64,000 nucleotides of DNA from Colletotrichum lupini (Eukaryota > Ascomycota > Sordariomycetes > Glomerellales > Glomerellaceae). The notes beneath the pieces were generated by a model that searched no databases, was not told where the DNA came from, and saw nothing but the letters and a program-made list of their open reading frames with translations. Position numbers and translations under genes: made by a program. The number at the start of each line of letters is the position of its first letter. Positions within the stretch are counted from its first letter, which is position 1. The DNA is taken from assembly GCF_023278565.1 (NCBI RefSeq), contig NC_064680.1, forward strand, positions 1,240,001 to 1,304,000, given 5' to 3'. Positions 59,301 to 64,000 of the stretch are shown here, piece by piece.

Positions 59301-61340
59301 TGTTGCTGGAATTGAGCAAGATAGCCAGCGCATCCTCGAACTATGGACAGGTCAGGCGGCAGGCCACAGCATGTCGACGACTCGCAACGGATGCTGATGG
59401 ACCGGGTGTTTTGATGAGCCAATCTTTCCCAGCCAGTTCGCACTACCCTTCCCACCGGGGGAATGCCGTTTCTCCCTTCCACCGCCATTCTGAGGCCCCT
59501 GAGATAGAGAGATGGTTGAAGGCATAAAAGGGGCCGCTCATCCTATCTTCCTCATCTCGACCCCTTTCACTGTCATCTCTTCATTCGAGTGCCCGCAACA
59601 CCGTCAAGTTGGCCGCTTTGAGGGCCGAAGCAAATCGACCAAAATATGCGACAACAGCCAAGTTCAGACGGCTGAATGGAGAGAATGGGAAGACAGAGAA
59701 AACCCGCACACTGTATCGATCAGTCAGACTCTACTCCTCGCCTCTCCTGACGTCTGATGTTTACCTCTCGGGTCCCTGCTCAACTTCAGGCAGGGCACGG
59801 CGCCTTTGAGAACCCCCACGGTAAGAAGCCACGGCCTCTCCTTTTTGTTCCTTCTCCTTGTCCATACCTCTCGCCTGTCTCGCTTCATTTCCCCTCTCAC
59901 CGGTCTCTTGACTCTCTTCACCTCGAGCTCGGAGTAATTGGCCGATTGGGTAACCTGCTCCATCACGAGTTGCCCAGCGTCGCCGTCGGCCAATCTCGAT
60001 GATTGGACAACCCACGCCTTTTAGCTAAGAGGTATTATCGCTCTTCTCTCTTTACGGAACGTCCGATAGGGATTTTACTGGGATTGTCTTCCCCTGGCAA
60101 GGTTCTTTTGAATCTCCTCTAAGCGGCGGAGCCGAGGTAGAGCTGAGGTTTAGGCAAAGGCCTATAGTCTCACTGGTGAGACTCCATCACTGAGTTGTCT
60201 TCGATGACTTGCTTTCCTGAGGCTTTTCACCATGCTTTGATGATGGATGGCGAGGTCATCTGGCGTTGGACAAGTCTGTCGTCTGTCGATTCTCTCGTCT
60301 TTTTCTGTCTGTTGTTTTCCGTCTTTCACTCGAGGCTGCCTAGTAAGCAGACGGATCCCACTTGGGTAGACAGCTAGTCCCAACTCTGGCCAATACGGGA
60401 TGGCTGCGTCGCATCACCTGAAGACTTTGGTGCGGGATGGTACAAACTCTGTTTTGCGCGGGTGCCGCCGCCAAGCGCATCACAAGCAGATTTCCTTCTC
60501 TGTCGTCCTACATACATTGTCATGCATACACAGACGGATTCACACCAATACGCACCCAACCACGACGAGCAATGCCGCCGTCGCCTTTCCTCAGTCTGGT
60601 GCCGTGCCCCAGAGGCGTCCACTCTCATAGCTCTTCACTCCAAAGCAGCCTTTCTTCACACATCCGATAATCCACAATCCAGACCGGCTCTGCCCACCCT
60701 CCCACGCTGTTCCTAGCCCGAACGTTTGACCGAAGATGGGCGGGGCTACCCTCATCGGACACTTCTCATCCACTCACCATTGACGATCCTTCCAAGCCCG
60801 CCTACAGCATCGCATTCACACGACCACGGCAGCCATGCACGCTCCATTCTGCCGCCCTGTTCGCCATATCGAACTGTCGTGCGTGGATGCCCAGCCTGCC
60901 ACACTTGACCCAATCACAAGAGCCCGGCGCCCCGTCGTCGGGTGGGACCCCCAGCCCGAACGTGGCACCCTGCTCCGTGTTACCAGCCGACCACACGTCT
61001 CAAAGCTTGCACAGCTCTGCACCCGTAGATTCGGTCCCAGACCCCGCTCCTCAACGGTGCCAGTCCACCTTCTCCAAGCCGCAGGGAGCTACTATGGATC
61101 CAACCATGGGAATACCAGCCTGATGCGGTATCACACAACCGCCATGTCATCTCTCTGCCTCCAACAGAGCTTGCGCGGTATTCGCGGTCTACACTACGGA
61201 GCACTTATCCGATCCTCCAGGGATAGACATGTCCCTTCTCCGAGGACTCCCGCGCCTTCCACGTAATCGCGAATGAAATCGCGCTTCCTCGTCCGATAGC
61301 CGCCTGATGTCTGGCTGACTGATACGTGGGGGACATGCCT
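56352..61340. other. 5-kb intergenic stretch without a supported gene
   Basis: Normal-GC DNA with only short, mutually overlapping frames (up to 153 codons) lacking domains, codon bias or splice partners. It probably contains the kinase 3' UTR (56.35-56.7 kb) and a long promoter for the metallothionein. A (TTC)n microsatellite lies at about 57435-57456 and CGTCGT/CGTCAT runs near 57.71 kb. Small genes with several introns like the metallothionein could be hidden here; I did not find one. Confidence 0.45.
57435..57456 (+). repeat. TTC microsatellite
   Basis: About seven consecutive TTC units in intergenic DNA. Confidence 0.85.
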
Positions 61341-61350
61341 CCGAGATGGC

Positions 61351-61358
61351 TATATAAA
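61351..61358 (+). promoter_or_regulatory. TATA box of the metallothionein gene
   Basis: TATATAAA lies 127 bp upstream of the ATG, followed by a CA/CT-rich leader with ACTACCAAACTATCAAA just before the start. A strong TATA box suits an inducible, highly expressed gene. Confidence 0.72.
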
Positions 61359-61477
61359 CCCAGACCAGCTCTGGTCGAAGAGGAGATTTCTTCTTCATCC
61401 GACTCATCAGCTTCAAACACCAGACTCACAACAAACAAACACTCAAGCCTTTTCGCTTCCACTACCAAACTATCAAA

Positions 61478-61786
61478 ATGGCCCCCTGGTGAGTGAACCG
61501 CCTGCTCTGTCTTCCACGCACGGGAGATACAAAATTGCGCATGAGTCTCTTTCTGGATGATTGGGATTCTCTTTGAGTTTCGATCTATCCCACCGGAGGA
61601 GCTATGCCTTTGAGATCTCCAACGTCGAAGCTAACCTGATGTGAATAGCACCTGCTCCTCCTGCGGCTCCAGCTGCGCTGGCTCCTGCACTGCCTGCTCT
61701 TGCGGCTCTTGCTCCGTAAGCCACATCTCTATGACAGCAAATCTCGAGATACACAGGCGCTGACTTTCAATCTTCACAGCACTAAA
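61478..61786 (+). CDS. Metallothionein, 27 residues, three tiny exons
   Basis: Exons 61478-61488 (11 nt), 61649-61715 (67 nt) and 61781-61786 (His codon plus stop) join in frame. The protein opens MAPCTCSSCG, continues with repeated C-x(1-3)-C spacing and ends CSCGSCSH. It has eight cysteines (about positions 4, 6, 9, 13, 17, 20, 22, 25), no aromatic residue, and otherwise mostly Ser, Gly, Ala and Thr, as in the 22-27-residue metallothioneins of Neurospora, Magnaporthe and Colletotrichum. Such proteins bind Cu(I) or Zn in the cytosol, buffer metals and reduce oxidative stress; some are induced in infection structures. Splice signals support the model: donors GTGAGT and GTAAGC, branch points CTAAC and CTGAC, acceptors ATAG and ACAG. 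The small size means it is missed by ordinary open-frame scans. Which metal it prefers is not visible. Confidence 0.9.
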
Positions 61787-64000
61787 CAAAGCATGACTTT
61801 TCTGCTCCCATCAAATTTGACAACCCGGAAGCGGCTCGCTCGCCAATAGCCAATATCCAACCCGAGCTGTGTGCCCTCCATTCGACAACGCGGGTGGAAG
61901 GATTGTAAGATGTTGACTTAGGGGTGGATCTTTGACTGCTGGAACCCAGTTCCATTTGCCAACAATGATTGCCGAAACGGGGAATCCTCTAGTCTGTGGA
62001 GAACACCGGGTTTCTACGTTTACGCTTGACAATTCCGGCAGTTCTTGTTGGTAGTTGGAACTGGGACTCGAGATGGAGAATCCTTCTTTCATTCTTTTTT
62101 ATCTCTCGTCTCGTGGTATGATAGTTTTGTTTTGAGATGGCAATACGAACTACGAGTGTTTTGATTCCCGGGAAATATCTTACCTCTTCTGCTGGTGACC
62201 CAATCATGCGGCCTATCTTGTTTGGGTAAAGTACATATTCTGCGAAAAATGAATAGCTTTGTATCCTTGTGAGTGATTTAAAGGCATCTGATTCTTCAGG
62301 TGGGGATCTTGCTTCCCTTGGAGAGGTTGCGAGCGGCCCGCCGAATGCCTACCTAAAGCGGGACATGCATGCATGGCTTCGAGCTGATTGACGCTATTTG
62401 CTGAGACTGGAGCTTTTCGGGTCTCCAAACTTGCCAAATCAGTGAGGGGAAGAAAGGTTAGGCTTTCTCCAAAGGGGGCCAGCTCCAATGAAGATGGGAG
62501 GAAAGGTCGGGATGACAGCAAGCTTCGTTCGGGAGAGCTGGAGAATGTCCCTTTCCCCTCCACTTCGCTGGCACCTCTGGTGGTTTATCCCCCCACTCGG
62601 CGTCGGGATCGGGGTTCATGCGGGCATGTGTTGGATGGTTCGCGACGGAGGGGGAGGTGCGGGGGACGAGGCGTTGGTTCGTTGGTGTGTGTAAGATACA
62701 TGTGCCTAATTTATCAATGTAGGGCGTTTCAAACTGTCAGCTGACTGATTTTGACTGATTGATGCGCTGGATGGATGCGGCTTGGCACATGAGAAGATGT
62801 GGTTGCGATAGGGAGGATAAGGTAGGCGGGATGAGACACGAAGGCATGCGGCGAGAAACGGTTGGCAGAGTTGCGGCTTGTGATTGAGGATGTGAGGTAT
62901 GCGAACTTGACTGGGTGTGGTTTGGCGGCGATTTGGGGGCGATTTCGTTGGGGGAGCTATCTGAGGCGCGGCGCGCGGCGCGTGGTTACTAGGTAATACT
63001 TACTAAGTAGTCGGTGCCGTGATCTGCTGGTAACGGGGTTTCGGGGTTTCTCTGTGTTGGCATTGGAACAACGAGGGGGCTTGAAAATGATGTAAGGTCT
63101 ATGAGAGTGTTGGTTACCTACCTCATCACTTTGGATGATGTGGTTGATCTGTACGGTATTGGCAATTACTGTCTCTTTTCGGGGTGCACGTCAACGAAGA
63201 AAATTGTTCCTGGGTCGGTCCTTGAGGACCATTCGACCCTCCGTGGGGGTTAAAATCGCAGTGTACAATTGCTCAGTACTTTATGTAAAGGTTGCTTTGA
63301 TTGCAGTGAACCGATTGAAGCGCCGATGTGGTTGTGGCACTAGGCTCAGCGCTGCAACTATCCCCCCGTCAGCTTCGAAGATGACTCTGACGATGAAACA
63401 AAACATGATATTGAGATTATATGCATTCACCTGTCTAACAGAGTACCTCGCAAAGGACTGAATCAGGCTTCACATACCAAGGTTCTATTATCGGCAATAC
63501 TAAGTACAACGAGAGCCGACTTAGTAACGGCCATAGTAGCGAACCTTGATGGCTCGGTTGTGCAATCTTTTCTAGACCCTGACAGCCGGGACTGTCACTC
63601 AGTTTCTCTTTTTCATCTCGAGTAGGAATGCCAATTTTAGCCTGATGAAAATATTCCATGTTAATGAACTGATTACTGGCAGGAACGTGATCTGCCCGGA
63701 CGCCGATGTCCCCGGCCCCTCCTCAAGTGCTCATCTCTTGAAGGGCTTTCATAGCTAAAGCAACGACAATCGACTCTCACATCACCCAGACAAACTCAGA
63801 AACGAGCCGCGAACATCCACTGAGTCTTCACGAATCGATTCCCCGAAAAGATAACCCACGATTAAACCACAAGCGCGTTATCCTCGACGAAAAACTTACG
63901 AACCTACCCGACATAGCACCAGCCAGCGAAGCCAAAGGTCAAAATCAACAAGACAAGATCACGAATCCGAACAAGAACTCTACATAATTTAAGCTTCAAA
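61787..64000. other. Terminal region without a supported gene
   Basis: About 2.2 kb of normal-GC DNA. 61.8-62.1 kb is presumably the metallothionein 3' UTR. Further on, only short frames are seen. At the very end of the window a minus-strand frame from the edge to 63904 encodes a hydrophobic C-terminus, which may be the tail of a membrane protein gene lying beyond the window but is too short to call. Confidence 0.45.

Noticed and set aside
60835..61266. 143-codon plus-strand frame upstream of the metallothionein
   Set aside because: It has no domain and overlaps an alternative frame with equal claim; it more likely belongs to the promoter region.
63904..64000. Minus-strand hydrophobic C-terminus (ILTFGFAGWCYVG then stop) open to the window edge
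   Set aside because: It looks like the end of a membrane protein, but about 31 codons with no upstream context are too few to call a gene.
1..64000. CRISPR arrays, rRNA genes and bacterial-type operons
   Set aside because: Nothing resembling regular spaced repeats or rRNA was seen, and the introns show a eukaryotic genome.

Overview
The window looks like the genome of a filamentous ascomycete (Pezizomycotina, probably Sordariomycetes). Its genes have short introns of about 50-80 nt with GTAAGT-like donors and CTAAC/CTGAC branch points. It carries a Zn2Cys6 regulator and an RTA1-family membrane protein. Sharply bounded, extremely AT-rich blocks made of stop-riddled transposons are the signature of repeat-induced point mutation (RIP). 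A very short Cys-rich metallothionein resembles those known from Colletotrichum and relatives, but the genus is only a guess.

Region 1 (1-13.7 kb) is gene-dense: the 3' end of an unrecognised gene; a divergent pair of an Upc2-like zinc-cluster regulator and an RTA1-type seven-helix protein; a 510-residue conserved-looking hypothetical protein; the ATPase OLA1 (9 exons); and argininosuccinate synthase, which I reconstruct as 25 exons with micro-exons of 11-17 nt and a TGAGTCA cross-pathway-control site upstream. 13.7-15.8 kb has no gene I can support.

Region 2 (15.8-25.1 kb) is one complete, RIP-destroyed Copia retrotransposon on the minus strand (205-bp LTRs, 5-bp target duplication) with a RIP-destroyed pogo/Fot1 transposon nested in it. 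A normal-GC island without a convincing gene follows (25.1-27.8 kb).

Region 3 (27.81-48.35 kb) is a 20.5-kb AT-rich block closed at both ends by matching inverted repeats. Nested inside are a minus-strand Gypsy-like element, a 3.4-kb inverted-repeat element flanked by TTAA, four full copies and one fragment of a 1.1-1.2-kb repeat family flanked by exact 13-17-bp target duplications, and a 108-bp insert that escaped RIP and sits between exact 18-bp duplications. A second AT-rich patch (49.5-50.8 kb) contains a hairpin-rich block.

Region 4 (50.8-64 kb) is sparse: an Rck2/Srk1-like protein kinase with a long pyrimidine-rich leader, and a 27-residue metallothionein in three tiny exons behind a clear TATA box. 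The remainder is intergenic. The genes are housekeeping or stress functions (arginine synthesis, translation-linked ATPase, sterol/lipid response, stress kinase, metal binding) and do not form one pathway. The most unusual material is the nested repeat structure of region 3.
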